Counted from the first letter of the stretch, positions 16,098 through 25,627 are shown. The stretch is DNA of 64,000 bases from Sulfuricurvum sp. (GCA_028718525.1 JAQULP010000011.1:1-64000); one strand, 5' to 3'. A program made the numbers and translations. Notes: generated by a model from the letters alone, not told the origin.

Positions 16098-16131
16098 GCC
16101 CTGACCATCGGGTGTATCCGATGGTCAGGGC
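16098..16131 (-). terminator. Strong hairpin after the chemoreceptor gene
   Basis: A perfect 14-bp stem (16098-16111 with 16118-16131, arms GCCCTGACCATCGG and its complement) with a 6-base loop begins four bases beyond the stop of the minus-strand chemoreceptor gene. The minus-strand tail is only weakly T-rich. Confidence 0.7.
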
Positions 16132-16135
16132 TAAT

Positions 16136-17800
16136 TTAATGGGTAGTGAATTGCCCCAGCTGCGTGTTAAGGGCATCGGCGGATGAAGCGATGGTGTGGA
16201 CAATCGCTGAGAGCTCTTGCATAGAAGCCTCGTCCCCGGTCGTAATCGACTCCAACCCGTCCATCTGTAAAAGCATTGAGTCGATATGATCGGCTATGGT
16301 TTGTGAGTTGGTGACGCTTTGGCTCGTCAGGGCATTGGTCTGCTCCATGGCGCCGACACTTTCGCTGATATCTTTATCGACCCGCTCGGAGATGGCGGTG
16401 ACGTTTCTCATCGCATCGCTGTTATGGCGCATCTGATCGGTTGCGTCGGAGATGCTCTGGACGATGATGTTAATCGTGGCGTTGATCTCGGTAAGGCTAT
16501 GCTGCGTTTTTTCCGCCAGTTTGCGAACTTCATCGGCCACCACCGCAAACCCCCGTCCGTGTTCTCCCGCCCGGGCCGCTTCGATAGCTGCGTTCAAGGC
16601 TAATAGGTTGGTCTGATCGGCAATATCGCCGATAATGGAAAGAACGTGTTTCACCTGCGAGGCTTCGGCATTGAGTTGATCCAGTTTGTTACCCAGTTCC
16701 GCTTCGAGCTGAGTACTGTGAAATATGGTCTCCAAGAGGGTAGAGAGCTCTTTTTTCCCGTGATGGAGCTGTTCCAGGGCACTGTTCATCGTATCCAGAG
16801 TCATCGTAAAATTGGCAACCCCTTTATCCACGATCACCTGGACAGAACGTGCCTGTTCGGAAGTCGTATGGGTGATCTGATGGCTCTCATGTACCCGTTT
16901 TTTGATCTGCGTGTTAATCGTGTCAAGTTTACGGGCAGCGTCCAGATTGGCTTTGGCAATCTCTTTGGCATGGGCGATAGAGTGTTCGATTTCCGCGACA
17001 AACCGGTTGAGGGTATTCATCATCATACCCGACTCGTCCCGGGTGAAGCCGCAAAAAGATTTGGTCAAATCGAAAAGGTCGGTTTTCAGTTTATCGGTAA
17101 GGTTTTTGACCGGACGGGTAACCTGCGCGACAAGAAGGGTGATATTGACGGCAGAGATGGTAATGCCGATCAGGGCAACGGTAATGTTTTTTGTCAGCAA
17201 GGTTTCCAAGTCGAGATTCGCAATGGAGGTGTAGAGTATGGCATTGAGTAAAACCAGCAGGATAATATTACCGATGATGGTGGTGAAAATAGCGAGAGCC
17301 ATTTTTTTCCCGAAAGAGATAAACGGGAAACGCTCACTGAGCGGAACGCGGATAACCCACTCTTCCAGACGGATGACGAAGAGGATAAATACCGGGATGA
17401 TGAACAATAACAGCAGTGGAAGTACGGCCAGCTGGGCCATGATAAAACGATCAAAGGCAATAAACGGTTTCCCCCATAAGACGACTGTCGGCCCGAGGGA
17501 GGTATAGAGAAACTGTCCGATTAAAAAGCGATAGGGGAGTTTGGAGATGATGGAGGCCGTCTCTTCGTAGGCCGTCGGATTTTTCATCATCGTTTCAATA
17601 CGGCTGAGGGCATGGTTGAACCCAAAAATCATTGCCCCCGTCGCAATAGCCATATACAGGGCCATCGGAATCGAAAACAAGATGGATAGTAATTCATCGA
17701 CGGAAAAAAGGTGCGAAAAGGCGAGTAAAAAAATCCATACCATCGGCGGAATCATCATTCCGATAAACACCAGCCACATTAATTTTTTCCGCGGGCTCAT
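16136..17800 (-). CDS. Methyl-accepting chemotaxis protein with multi-span membrane region
   Basis: 554 residues from ATG 17800, which has AAAGGA upstream; an in-frame ATG seven codons earlier has none. The first 230 residues hold about six hydrophobic stretches and almost no periplasmic domain, so the input is probably membrane-associated. A HAMP-like segment ([13 protein letters not shown]) follows, then the cytoplasmic signalling coil with the highly conserved hairpin [20 protein letters not shown] and [17 protein letters not shown]. It should act on CheA/CheW. No methylation-enzyme C-terminal pentapeptide is visible. The ligand is unknown. Confidence 0.92.
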   Translation of the reverse strand: MSPRKKLMWLVFIGMMIPPMVWIFLLAFSHLFSVDELLSILFSIPMALYMAIATGAMIFGFNHALSRIETMMKNPTAYEETASIISKLPYRFLIGQFLYTSLGPTVVLWGKPFIAFDRFIMAQLAVLPLLLLFIIPVFILFVIRLEEWVIRVPLSERFPFISFGKKMALAIFTTIIGNIILLVLLNAILYTSIANLDLETLLTKNITVALIGITISAVNITLLVAQVTRPVKNLTDKLKTDLFDLTKSFCGFTRDESGMMMNTLNRFVAEIEHSIAHAKEIAKANLDAARKLDTINTQIKKRVHESHQITHTTSEQARSVQVIVDKGVANFTMTLDTMNSALEQLHHGKKELSTLLETIFHSTQLEAELGNKLDQLNAEASQVKHVLSIIGDIADQTNLLALNAAIEAARAGEHGRGFAVVADEVRKLAEKTQHSLTEINATINIIVQSISDATDQMRHNSDAMRNVTAISERVDKDISESVGAMEQTNALTSQSVTNSQTIADHIDSMLLQMDGLESITTGDEASMQELSAIVHTIASSADALNTQLGQFTTH

Positions 17801-17921
17801 ACAGTATCCTTTCAGGGTCATTCAATAATGATAACAGATATTAGGGTAAAAAATACCTTATATTCGAAAAATTATGGTAGAATGCGATTTCAAAAATTTT
17901 AAATAGAAAGTAGGTGATTGC

Positions 17922-18134
17922 ATGCCTGGTATCGTTCTTAGACAAGATGATAACTTTGATGCTGCTTACCGCCGTTTCAAAAAACAAACAGATCGTAATC
18001 TGATTGTTACTGAAGCTCGTGCTCGTCGTAACCACGTTACAGAGACCGAAAAGCGTAAACAATTCAAAATCAGCGCTCGCAAAAAGATGTTAAAACGTCT
18101 CTATATGATGCGACGTTACGAATCTCGCCTGTAA
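17922..18134 (+). CDS. rpsU: 30S ribosomal protein S21
   Basis: 70 residues: [20 protein letters not shown] opens the protein, followed by basic helices ([20 protein letters not shown]) and the arginine-rich end MMRRYESRL. This matches bS21, a small-subunit protein near the 3' end of 16S rRNA involved in initiation. AGGTG precedes the ATG, and a TAGAAT -10 box lies about 45 bases upstream. A hairpin follows the stop. Confidence 0.97.
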   Translation: MPGIVLRQDDNFDAAYRRFKKQTDRNLIVTEARARRNHVTETEKRKQFKISARKKMLKRLYMMRRYESRL

Positions 18135-18137
18135 TTT

Positions 18138-18155
18138 CAAGCGCTTTGGCGCTTG
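18138..18155 (+). terminator. Hairpin after rpsU
   Basis: A CAAGCGC/GCGCTTG 7-bp stem with TTTG loop starts four bases after the rpsU stop. A second, weaker stem (GTGCCC/GGGTAC) and a pyrimidine-rich run follow. Confidence 0.6.
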
Positions 18156-18268
18156 GGTTACATGTGCCCTTTGGGTACAACCCTCCTCCCGTAATTTTCC
18201 CTTTCTAACAAAACCTTTACTAACCCTATGATAAACTTAGCCTAATAATTTCTGCACAAGGCTTATCT

Positions 18269-19432
18269 ATGCTTTTTAGCGCACCACTGAAAAATAATTC
18301 CAAAAAAATCATGTTATTAGGTTCCGGCGAGCTCGGCAAAGAAGTGGCTATCGAGGCACAGCGTTTGGGGATCGAAGTGGTTGCGGTTGACCGTTACGCG
18401 CACGCTCCCGCCCATTTGGTTGCCAACCGCTCCCATGTGGTAAACATGCAGGATAAAGAGGCGGTATTAAAGCTGATCCGCAAAGAGAAACCCGATTATA
18501 TCCTTCCGGAGATTGAGGCAATCAGTATCGATGCGTTGTTTGATGCCGAAGCGGAGGGGTTTTGTGTCATCCCGAATGCCGAAGCGGTTAACAAAACGAT
18601 GAACCGTAAAAATATCCGCCGTTTTGCTGCGGAAGAGTTAGGGCTTAAAACCAGCCGTTACCATTTTGTTACTACCTATGAAGAGATGTGCACTGCAGCG
18701 GAAGATGTAGGGTTTCCGTGTGTTATCAAACCGGTAATGAGCTCTTCGGGGCATGGACAAAGTATTGCGCGGACGCGTGAAGATTTGGAAAACTCCTGGG
18801 AGATTGCCAAAGAGGCTCGGGGCGATGCAAGTGAACTGATTGTGGAGGAGTTTATCCGCTTTGATTACGAAATCACGTTATTAACGGCACGTAACGGTGT
18901 CGAAACCGTATTTTGTGAGCCGATCGGCCATATCCAAAAAGACGGAGATTATATCTACAGCTGGCAGCCGATGGAGATGTCGAAAAAAGCCCTCAGACGT
19001 TCCCAAAAAATAGCCAAAGCGATTACCGACGGGCTGGGCGGCAAAGGGCTCTTCGGTGTTGAGCTGTTTGTGGCGGGTGATGAGGTTTATTTCAGCGAAG
19101 TAAGCCCGAGACCGCACGATACGGGGATGGTGACGCTGATTACCCAAAGCCAAAGCGAATTTGCCCTCCACGTACGGGCCGTTTTAGGGCTTCCTCTCGG
19201 ATTTACGTTTTACGGAGACGGAGCGAGTGCGGCATTCAAATCGGGTGTTGAATCGCATGAGCCGGTAGTCGATGTCGCCGATGAGGTATTTGACCATAAC
19301 AGTTTTGTCCGTGTATTCGGTAAACCCGAAGCCCATGTCGGACGACGCATGGCGGTGGTATTGGTCTTTGATAAAGTGAACAAAGCACTTAAAAAAGCGA
19401 AAAAATTGATTAAGAAAATTCAAGACGCATGA
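18269..19432 (+). CDS. purT: Formate-dependent phosphoribosylglycinamide formyltransferase PurT
   Basis: 387 residues, normal for PurT. The pre-ATP-grasp start is [20 protein letters not shown], followed by [16 protein letters not shown], and the ATP-grasp part contains [32 protein letters not shown] and [20 protein letters not shown] (purine ATP-grasp signature). It converts GAR, formate and ATP to formyl-GAR in purine synthesis. Its stop overlaps the next gene's start (ATGA). Transcription probably begins from the AT-rich region after the rpsU terminator. Confidence 0.97.
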   Translation: MLFSAPLKNNSKKIMLLGSGELGKEVAIEAQRLGIEVVAVDRYAHAPAHLVANRSHVVNMQDKEAVLKLIRKEKPDYILPEIEAISIDALFDAEAEGFCVIPNAEAVNKTMNRKNIRRFAAEELGLKTSRYHFVTTYEEMCTAAEDVGFPCVIKPVMSSSGHGQSIARTREDLENSWEIAKEARGDASELIVEEFIRFDYEITLLTARNGVETVFCEPIGHIQKDGDYIYSWQPMEMSKKALRRSQKIAKAITDGLGGKGLFGVELFVAGDEVYFSEVSPRPHDTGMVTLITQSQSEFALHVRAVLGLPLGFTFYGDGASAAFKSGVESHEPVVDVADEVFDHNSFVRVFGKPEAHVGRRMAVVLVFDKVNKALKKAKKLIKKIQDA

Positions 19433-20349
19433 AAATAGTTATACTCGATGCCCTCACGTTTGGGGATACCCCGTTAGAAGGTTTTAACGCGTTAGGCGAA
19501 GTGAGCATTTATATGACCACTTCCTCCGATGAAACGGCACTGCGTGTCCGTGATGCGGATGTGATCGTTACAAACAAGGTTGTGGTTAACGATGCGGTTA
19601 TGGAAGCCGCCGTCAACCTCAAACTTATCTGTGTCGCGGCGACGGGGACGAATATCATTGATCATGAAGCCGCGGAGCGCCGTGGCATCACCGTTAAAAA
19701 CGTTGCGGGATATTCGACGGATGCGGTTGTCCAGCACACTTTTTCGATGCTTTTTTACCTGATGGGGCACTCACGCTATTATGATGAGTACGTCAAACGG
19801 GGCGATTGGCAGCGTGAAGCGGCATTTACCCATATCGGCCCCTCATTTCATGAGCTTCGGGGCAAAACATGGGGCGTTATCGGACTGGGTGAGATAGGGA
19901 GAAGTGTCGCTACGGTAGCGCAGGCATTTGGCGCTAACGTCTGTTATTACTCAACTTCAGGAAAAAACGACAACGGGGCATTTGAAAAAACGACGCTCAG
20001 CCGTCTGATTGAGAACAGCGATATTATTTCGATCCACGCCCCTTTGAACCGTTCTACCGAAAATCTAATCTCCCATTCCGAATTGCTGCAGATGAAAGAC
20101 GGTGCCGTTTTACTGAACTTGGGCCGCGGAGGAATCGTGGATGAGGATGCGTTATCGGTTATTATCGACGTAAAGCCGATTTATGTCGGATTGGACGTTT
20201 TGGTAAAAGAACCGATGAAAACGCCGCACCCTCTTTTGAACATTAAGTATCCTGAACGGCTCTATGTCACTCCTCATATCGCGTGGACATCCATTGAAGC
20301 CCGCGAACGGCTGATCGCGGCAACAATAGAGAATATCCGCTCGTTTTAA
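19429..20349 (+). CDS. D-2-hydroxyacid dehydrogenase (HprA/glycerate dehydrogenase-like)
   Basis: 306 residues with the usual two-domain layout. The substrate domain carries [20 protein letters not shown] and the Rossmann domain the NAD motif [16 protein letters not shown]. Catalytic residues are Arg in [15 protein letters not shown], Glu in [13 protein letters not shown] and His in VTPHIAWTS. The family reduces hydroxypyruvate, glyoxylate or similar 2-oxoacids with NAD(P)H. The four-base overlap with purT implies translational coupling and could link it to glycine/C1 supply, but the substrate is not fixed by sequence. Confidence 0.93.
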   Translation: MKIVILDALTFGDTPLEGFNALGEVSIYMTTSSDETALRVRDADVIVTNKVVVNDAVMEAAVNLKLICVAATGTNIIDHEAAERRGITVKNVAGYSTDAVVQHTFSMLFYLMGHSRYYDEYVKRGDWQREAAFTHIGPSFHELRGKTWGVIGLGEIGRSVATVAQAFGANVCYYSTSGKNDNGAFEKTTLSRLIENSDIISIHAPLNRSTENLISHSELLQMKDGAVLLNLGRGGIVDEDALSVIIDVKPIYVGLDVLVKEPMKTPHPLLNIKYPERLYVTPHIAWTSIEARERLIAATIENIRSF

Positions 20350-20393
20350 ACGTTTCCTATACACCAGCATGCCGGCAGGAATGGGGCGGAATG

Positions 20394-20425
20394 AAAACCG
20401 TATCGGGGTGTCAACGACCGGTTTT
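20394..20425. terminator. Possible hairpin between convergent genes
   Basis: AAAACCG and CGGTTTT arms with an 18-base loop, between the convergent dehydrogenase and AEC transporter genes. The A/T-flanked symmetric form would suit a bidirectional terminator, but the loop is long. Confidence 0.35.
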
Positions 20426-20436
20426 AACCGTTTTGA

Positions 20437-21348
20437 TTACAGCCGTTGTAATAAGGTCGGTAGTATGAAGGCGATTCCCAGAAATAAGAAAGAGGTTACA
20501 AAGACCTGAACCGTAACTGTACGGGGCGAACAGTTATAGAGCGATGCAAGATTGACATTGGCGACGGCCAGCGGAACGATCAGTTCCAAAAACAAGATCC
20601 CTTTCACGATAGGATCCATATCGACATAGTGTAATACCGCAAACGCTATCAACGGTATGAGGATAAATTTCGTCCCGTTGACCCATGCGGTGAGGCGTAA
20701 ATTGATTTCTCCCAGTGTAATCCCGTAGAGATAAATCCCAAATAACACCAGCTGCATGGTCATCGAGGCATATGCCCCCATCATGAGGGTTTTGTCGACG
20801 GCGGGGCTGGGGACGTATCCGATAAGATTCAGTGCGATGGCTACCATCGCCGCCCAAAGGACGGGGAGTTTGAGGATATTTATCAACGAACCCCGAACAC
20901 TGAACTCGCCGCGTGAATAATAAAATACCCCGAGCGTATAGACAACGAATACGTTAACGAGATTGATGAGGGTGGTGTAGGGGATGCTCATCTCTCCGAA
21001 CAAGGCGATCCCCAGAGGAATGCCGAGATTTCCGGTGTTGCCGATCAAAGCTGCAACGGTTGCGATAGAGCGCTCTTTTGGATTGTGAAAGAGCATAGCG
21101 GAGAGCGGAATCATCAGTAATAGCGCTAACAGGGATATCCCCAAATAAAGCGAAGGGGCGAAGAGGAGTTCGGTATCGATAGGGCGTTTGAGAAGACCCC
21201 AAAACGTGAGGAAAATCTGCAAAAAATAAACGCTTAGAAGGGTAATCGTACGGTCGTCAATTTTCTCTTTAAAGCTCCATTTGGCACCGAAACCGACAGC
21301 GATAAAGAGGTAAATACCTATAATGGAGAATAAAGTTTGCATAGTCAC
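20437..21348 (-). CDS. AEC (auxin efflux carrier) family transporter
   Basis: 303 residues with about ten hydrophobic segments. Typical AEC blocks are present: NTGNLGIPLGIALFGE (the family's GNxGxxG motif), a central loop, and VPLAVANVNLASLYNCSPR near the C-terminus. Bacterial members export or exchange small organic acids such as malonate or malate. The substrate is unknown here. The gene is divergent from the flavoprotein gene at 21568, with a 219-bp spacer holding two hairpins. Confidence 0.9.
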   Translation of the reverse strand: MTMQTLFSIIGIYLFIAVGFGAKWSFKEKIDDRTITLLSVYFLQIFLTFWGLLKRPIDTELLFAPSLYLGISLLALLLMIPLSAMLFHNPKERSIATVAALIGNTGNLGIPLGIALFGEMSIPYTTLINLVNVFVVYTLGVFYYSRGEFSVRGSLINILKLPVLWAAMVAIALNLIGYVPSPAVDKTLMMGAYASMTMQLVLFGIYLYGITLGEINLRLTAWVNGTKFILIPLIAFAVLHYVDMDPIVKGILFLELIVPLAVANVNLASLYNCSPRTVTVQVFVTSFLFLGIAFILPTLLQRL

Positions 21349-21567
21349 TTTGATGTTAAACGCATAGGGAGCAAAGCCCCCTATGCTGCGCTAGCCGCAA
21401 TGGCACAAAACAAGCGAAGCGTTTGGCTCCGCCCATGTTTCCCCGAAACGCTTGTCTCTGCCGAGGCAGAATTTCTGAATGCTATTCTATCCTAAAAATT
21501 AGTCAATCTTTTTGAGTGAGAGCTAACAATCTATGGGATACAATCGCATAATTAAGGAGTCACTATT
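21349..21567. other. Intergenic spacer with two hairpins and the flavoprotein promoter
   Basis: Contains a perfect 8-bp stem GCATAGGG/CCCTATGC (21362-21386) and a larger imperfect hairpin with ACAAGCG...CGTTT against AAACGCTTGT (21410-21455). A TACAAT -10 box at 21539-21544 and the ribosome binding site AAGGAG (21554-21559) belong to the gene at 21568. The hairpins may be another type of dispersed noncoding repeat. Confidence 0.5.
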
Positions 21568-23169
21568 ATGGCGAAAGTATTGATTATCGGCAGCGGCGGT
21601 GCGGGATTGGTGAGCGCGTTAGCGGCACGGGAAGCAGGTGCAGAGGTCATTGTCGCATCAAAAACCCTGCCGACCCGTTCCCAGACGTCGATGGCTCAGG
21701 GGGGGATGAATGCGGTTTTGGGCGGTGACGATACCGTTTTACAGCACATCGAGGATACCCTAAAATCATCGGGCGGGCTTGGAGATGAAGCGAGAATCGC
21801 ATTTTTATGCGAGAACGGACCTGAGGCGGTTGCATGGTGCAACGGTATCGGATTGCCGTTTAGCCGAAATGGCGAAGGGGAGATTGCACGCAGACGGCTG
21901 GGCGGAGCAAGTGCTCCACGGGCATGTTATGCGCAAGATTATACGGGGTTGAAACTGCTTCATACCCTTTTTGACCAATGCCTCAAAGCGGGGATTACGT
22001 TTTATAACGAGCGGTTTTTACTGAATCTTATCAAAGATGAAGAGGCAAACCGTGTGTTAGGGGCAACCTTTTTGGATATCGCCCGAGGGGAAGTAGAAGA
22101 GATTCGTGCCGATGCGGTGATTTTGGCGACGGGAGGGTACGGTGCCCTTTATGGAAAACATTCGACCAATTCGGTTCAAGCCAGCGGGGACGGACTCGCC
22201 GCTGCGGTACGCGCCGGGGCAAAGCTTGCGGATATGGAGTTTATCCAGTTTCACCCAACGGCACTGAAAAACTCTTCCATCTTGATCAGCGAAAGTGCCC
22301 GCGGTGCGGGGGGATATCTTGTAGACGGATCGGGGGAACGGTTTACCGACGAACTCGCCCCGCGCGATGTTGTGGCACGCTCTATCCACGATGAGATCGC
22401 TAAAAGCGGAGCCGTTTATCTCGATATCCGCCATTTGGGAGAGGCGTTTATCGATCATGAACTTCCGCAAGAACGCAAGCTGGCCAAGATATATGAGGGG
22501 ATTGATCCGGTGAGTGAGCTGATTCCGATCAAACCTGCCGCCCACTACAGCATGGGGGGGATTGAAGTCAATGAGGGGTGCATGAGCAGCGTTAACGGGT
22601 TGTTTGCCGTGGGTGAGTGCGCTAACCACAAAACACACGGAGCCAACCGTCTTGGGGGAAATTCCCTGTTGGAATTGGTGGTGTTCGGTCGTCATGCCGG
22701 AGCAAAAGCCGCTGAATACGGCAATAAATCTCCGGCGTACCCGTGTGAGAATCCGCAATGTGTAAAAGATAGCAACTTTATCCGCGGTGTGATGTATTTT
22801 ACCAATCAGATCGATTTTTATCAAAAGCAGGAGATGTTGGCCAATATTTTCTATAACAACGTCGGTTTGGTCCGTGATGATATGGGGCTCAAAGCGGTGC
22901 TGGGTGCTATCCGGCAAATGCAAAAAGAGCTTCCGTTTATGGGACCTCGGGACAAATCGAAAATCTGCAATACCAATCTGGTCGAATTTATCGAATTCGG
23001 CAATAAAATCGAATTGGCGGAAATCATTGTGGTGAGCGCGATCAGCCGCGTCGAGAGCCGCGGAGCCCATTATCGTATCGATGCCCCTGAGAGGAACGAC
23101 CGAATGTTTGGAGCCCATACAATCACATGGAAAGAGGATGGGGTATTATGCGCCGATTTTATACGATAG
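21568..23169 (+). CDS. Fumarate reductase/succinate dehydrogenase-type flavoprotein, atypical
   Basis: 533 residues. The FAD-binding start is VLIIGSGGAGLVSALAAREA. Catalytic and FAD blocks of the SdhA/FrdA family follow: MEFIQFHPTAL, ISESARGAGGYLVDGSGERF, APRDVVARSI, HYSMGGIEVN and GANRLGGNSLLELVVFGR. Two features differ from membrane SDH/QFR. The position that normally carries the covalent FAD histidine (RSHT in the family) reads RSQT, with Gln39, so FAD should be non-covalent. There is also no Tat or Sec signal, so it is cytoplasmic, unlike periplasmic MfrA. The iron-sulfur partner is encoded downstream. The reaction direction is inferred, not shown. Confidence 0.88.
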   Translation: MAKVLIIGSGGAGLVSALAAREAGAEVIVASKTLPTRSQTSMAQGGMNAVLGGDDTVLQHIEDTLKSSGGLGDEARIAFLCENGPEAVAWCNGIGLPFSRNGEGEIARRRLGGASAPRACYAQDYTGLKLLHTLFDQCLKAGITFYNERFLLNLIKDEEANRVLGATFLDIARGEVEEIRADAVILATGGYGALYGKHSTNSVQASGDGLAAAVRAGAKLADMEFIQFHPTALKNSSILISESARGAGGYLVDGSGERFTDELAPRDVVARSIHDEIAKSGAVYLDIRHLGEAFIDHELPQERKLAKIYEGIDPVSELIPIKPAAHYSMGGIEVNEGCMSSVNGLFAVGECANHKTHGANRLGGNSLLELVVFGRHAGAKAAEYGNKSPAYPCENPQCVKDSNFIRGVMYFTNQIDFYQKQEMLANIFYNNVGLVRDDMGLKAVLGAIRQMQKELPFMGPRDKSKICNTNLVEFIEFGNKIELAEIIVVSAISRVESRGAHYRIDAPERNDRMFGAHTITWKEDGVLCADFIR

Positions 23170-23276
23170 ACGTTTTGGGTGATGATAAATCATGGGAAGA
23201 GGATCAGGATACCGAGGGGTGCTGCGAAGATCCCTACGATGATGAAGACGATAATGAAAGAGAGTGGTGCGACTGA
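23148..23276 (+). CDS. Small acidic Cys-containing ORF between flavoprotein and iron-sulfur genes
   Basis: A 42-codon ORF starting at ATG 23148 behind GAGGATGGGG. It overlaps the last 22 bases of the flavoprotein gene and ends TGATG, sharing a base with the ATG of the iron-sulfur gene at 23276. The product begins MRRFYTIDVLGDDKSWEEDQ, has a CC pair and a final EWCD, and is very acidic. Tight overlap at both ends suggests translational coupling and a real small subunit or coupling peptide. It has no recognised family. Confidence 0.5.
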   Translation: MRRFYTIDVLGDDKSWEEDQDTEGCCEDPYDDEDDNEREWCD

Positions 23277-23977
23277 TGGAAATTAAAATAGTACGCGGCA
23301 GTGAGACACAAAGTTATAACGTCGAGTTAGAAAAGGTTACCCTCTTGACTCTTCTCAACCATATCAAAACCAAAATCGATCCTACCCTAACCTATTCACA
23401 GGGGTGCCGAAGCGGCGTCTGCGGAAGCTGCGCGGTTCGCGTCAACGGCCGGGAGCAGTTGATGTGCGAATACAAACCTTCCGACGGGGATACGGTTGAG
23501 CCGATTCGTAATGCACGCGTGATTCGGGATCTGGTTGTTGACTCCGGTATGGTTGAACATTTCACCCGAGCGGCTAATGCATGGAGCGAAGGTTCACACG
23601 AGGGAAACGTGAGCGAAGAAGATGCAGCCCGTATCGAGACGCAAAGCGACTGTATCTTGTGCACGTCGTGTTACAGCGCCTGCCCGGTGTATGCGGTAAA
23701 CCCTGATTTTATCGGTCCGTATGCGCTTACGCGGGTATGGCGTTACGTCAATGATACCCGGGAGGAGAGCAGCGCTGCCAAAATTGCGGCGGTTCAAACG
23801 AACGGCATCTGGGACTGTACCCTCTGCGGCGAATGCGTACCGGTATGTCCCCAAAATATTGCTCCGAAGCAAGACATTACGATGCTCCGGATGAAAAGTG
23901 CGATGATGGGATACAATGACCCCAACGCCGCTGCCGCATTTGGCGGAGGGCTCGATTTCGGAGGAAGTTTTTTCTGA
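23276..23977 (+). CDS. Fumarate reductase-type iron-sulfur subunit with extra cluster cysteine
   Basis: 233 residues from ATG 23276, chosen over the GTG four codons upstream because of TGATG coupling with the small ORF. The N-terminal [2Fe-2S] domain has CRSGVCGSCAVRVNG and a later LMC. The C-terminal ferredoxin part has CILCTSCYSACP and CTLCGECVPVCP. In SdhB/FrdB the second motif lacks the second Cys and holds [3Fe-4S]; here all four are present, so two [4Fe-4S] clusters are predicted, as in Tfr/Mfr-type enzymes. No CCG-domain (MfrE/SdhE) or cytochrome b anchor gene follows. Confidence 0.9.
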   Translation: MEIKIVRGSETQSYNVELEKVTLLTLLNHIKTKIDPTLTYSQGCRSGVCGSCAVRVNGREQLMCEYKPSDGDTVEPIRNARVIRDLVVDSGMVEHFTRAANAWSEGSHEGNVSEEDAARIETQSDCILCTSCYSACPVYAVNPDFIGPYALTRVWRYVNDTREESSAAKIAAVQTNGIWDCTLCGECVPVCPQNIAPKQDITMLRMKSAMMGYNDPNAAAAFGGGLDFGGSFF

Positions 23978-24045
23978 GCCGATGGGGATAAACGCTTATC
24001 CGATCGGATGAACTCTCGCACGATTTTTCAAACATTAAGGTTTGG

Positions 24046-24159
24046 ATGTGTTATACTAACCCTTATAAAAAATACGCCATCAATCGTGTAACGAACGCTT
24101 CGGAAGAGGAGATAAGTTCTGACCCGGATCGGTTCACAAGGCGTATCATCAAGGAATAG
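24046..24159 (+). CDS. Possible 37-residue ORF directly upstream of yajQ
   Basis: ATG 24046 follows TAAGG with five bases of spacing, and the ORF ends at TAG 24157-24159, one base before the yajQ ATG. The product contains NPYKKYAINRVTNASEEEI and ends RRIIKE. The spacing NPYxxYxxNxVxxAS resembles the start of the flagellin chaperone FliS, which may be coincidence. Against it, a TATACT box at 24052-24057 inside the ORF could be the yajQ promoter, in which case the ORF start would not be transcribed. Confidence 0.3.
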   Translation: MCYTNPYKKYAINRVTNASEEEISSDPDRFTRRIIKE

Positions 24160-24160
24160 T

Positions 24161-24658
24161 ATGGCATCTGAACACTCACTCGATATCTCCGCAAAAATTG
24201 ATCTTCAAGCTTTTAAAGACGCGATAGCCCAATCTGAAAAAGAGGTAATCGGCCGTTACGATTTTAAAGGGATCACCTACGAGATCAACTACCGCGAAAA
24301 AGAGAAACAGCTTATTTTACTGGCTTCCAGCGATAACAAACTCGACGCCCTCAAAGATATCGTAATCGGGAAGCTGATAAAACGGGGACTCTCTTCCAAG
24401 GCATTGAATGAACTCAAAACCGAAGATGCCAGCGGCGGAAGCCGAAAAGCTACCTATAAAATCGTTGATACGATTGATTCCAAAGAGGCGAAAAAAATTG
24501 TTGCCGAGATCAAAAATCTAAAAACCAAAGCAACGGCGGCGATCGAGGGGGAACATATCCGTGTCAAATCCAAACAGATCGATGAACTTCAAAAAATAAT
24601 GGCAGCGATCAAGGCGATGGAGTGGGAAGCCCCTTTGGTGTTCGATAATTTCAGATAA
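24161..24658 (+). CDS. YajQ family nucleotide-binding protein
   Basis: 165 residues, the family's normal length. Conserved blocks are SLDISAKIDLQAFKDAIAQS at the start, IGRYDFKGITYEI, and a C-terminal repeat of the RNP-like fold (IKNLKTKATAAIEGEHIRV, VKSKQIDELQKIMA). YajQ proteins bind nucleotides, and some bind cyclic-di-GMP and influence transcription. AAGGA stands before the ATG. A HD-GYP gene follows 12 bases later, a context that fits cyclic-di-GMP biology. Confidence 0.93.
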   Translation: MASEHSLDISAKIDLQAFKDAIAQSEKEVIGRYDFKGITYEINYREKEKQLILLASSDNKLDALKDIVIGKLIKRGLSSKALNELKTEDASGGSRKATYKIVDTIDSKEAKKIVAEIKNLKTKATAAIEGEHIRVKSKQIDELQKIMAAIKAMEWEAPLVFDNFR

Positions 24659-24670
24659 AAAGGATTGGGT

Positions 24671-25627
24671 ATGTCTCAGAAGCGGTATAAAGCGATCGAT
24701 AAACGGCTTATCACCGAAGGGTCCCAAATTGATTTCAACCTTTATCTAACTGACGACACCAAGACACACATGACCGTTTTCCTCCAAAGCGACACGGCGG
24801 TTGATGGCAATACGAAAATAAAGCTTCGTGAAATTGAAATGGTTTACATCAGTGAAGCCGAAGAGACTAAATATAAAGAGTATGTAGAACGTCACATCCA
24901 AACGATCGCAAAAAACAGTGAAATACCGACCGAACAAAAGGCCCGTTTGGTTTATGAAAAAGCAGCCGAAGCGATTGATGCGATGTTTAAAAATCCCGAA
25001 TCGCTTGAAAACGTAAAAAATGCACAGCCGGTGGTGAACAGTTTTATCGATATTATTCTCCATGATAAAAGTGCAGTCGAATCGTTGATGAAAATTACGG
25101 CGCATGACTACTATACCCATACCCATTCGATCAACGTGAGTATCTATACGTTGAGCCTTGGATCTTTTTTGGGAATTAAGGGGAAAGATTTGGAAGATTT
25201 GGGGATGGCGGCGATTTTACATGATCTGGGCAAAAGCAAGGTCGATTATGACATTATCAATAAGAACGGGAAACTTACCGATGAGGAGTTTTCCAAAATG
25301 AAGCACCACCCCGCACTCGGACATGCGATCGCATTAAAACTGGGAATTACCGACAAGGAGATTCTCAGTGCGATTCGTCATCATCATGAGAAACTCGACG
25401 GCGGAGGGTATCCTGACGGGATTAAAGGGGAAAGAATCAGCCGATACGCCCGGATCATCGGTGTGTGCGATGTTTTCGACGCCCTCTCTACCAAACGTTC
25501 CTATAAAGATCCGATGAGCTCGTTTGAAGCACTGAAACTGATGAAAGAACATATGGCCGGGCATTTGGATATGAGTATCGTGGATGCTTTTATCAAGATG
25601 CTGCGTAAGCGGGAAGAGGAAAAATGA
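24671..25627 (+). CDS. HD-GYP domain protein with PilZ-like/unknown N-terminus
   Basis: 318 residues from ATG 24671, which has AAAAAGGATT upstream; the in-frame TTG two codons earlier is poorly spaced. Residues 1-130 carry no recognised domain but contain short beta-type stretches (LYLTDDTKTHMTVFLQS). The HD-GYP domain (about 140-310) has the expected ILHDLGKSKVDYDI, HHPALGH, HHHEKLDGGGYPDG and CDVFDALSTKRSY. It should hydrolyse cyclic-di-GMP. The ATGA overlap with the next gene couples it to an HTH protein. Confidence 0.9.
   Translation: MSQKRYKAIDKRLITEGSQIDFNLYLTDDTKTHMTVFLQSDTAVDGNTKIKLREIEMVYISEAEETKYKEYVERHIQTIAKNSEIPTEQKARLVYEKAAEAIDAMFKNPESLENVKNAQPVVNSFIDIILHDKSAVESLMKITAHDYYTHTHSINVSIYTLSLGSFLGIKGKDLEDLGMAAILHDLGKSKVDYDIINKNGKLTDEEFSKMKHHPALGHAIALKLGITDKEILSAIRHHHEKLDGGGYPDGIKGERISRYARIIGVCDVFDALSTKRSYKDPMSSFEALKLMKEHMAGHLDMSIVDAFIKMLRKREEEK

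Noticed and set aside
23264-23275. GTG start four codons upstream for the iron-sulfur subunit
   Set aside because: The ATG at 23276 is translationally coupled to the preceding small ORF (TGATG); MEIKIVRG is the usual family start.
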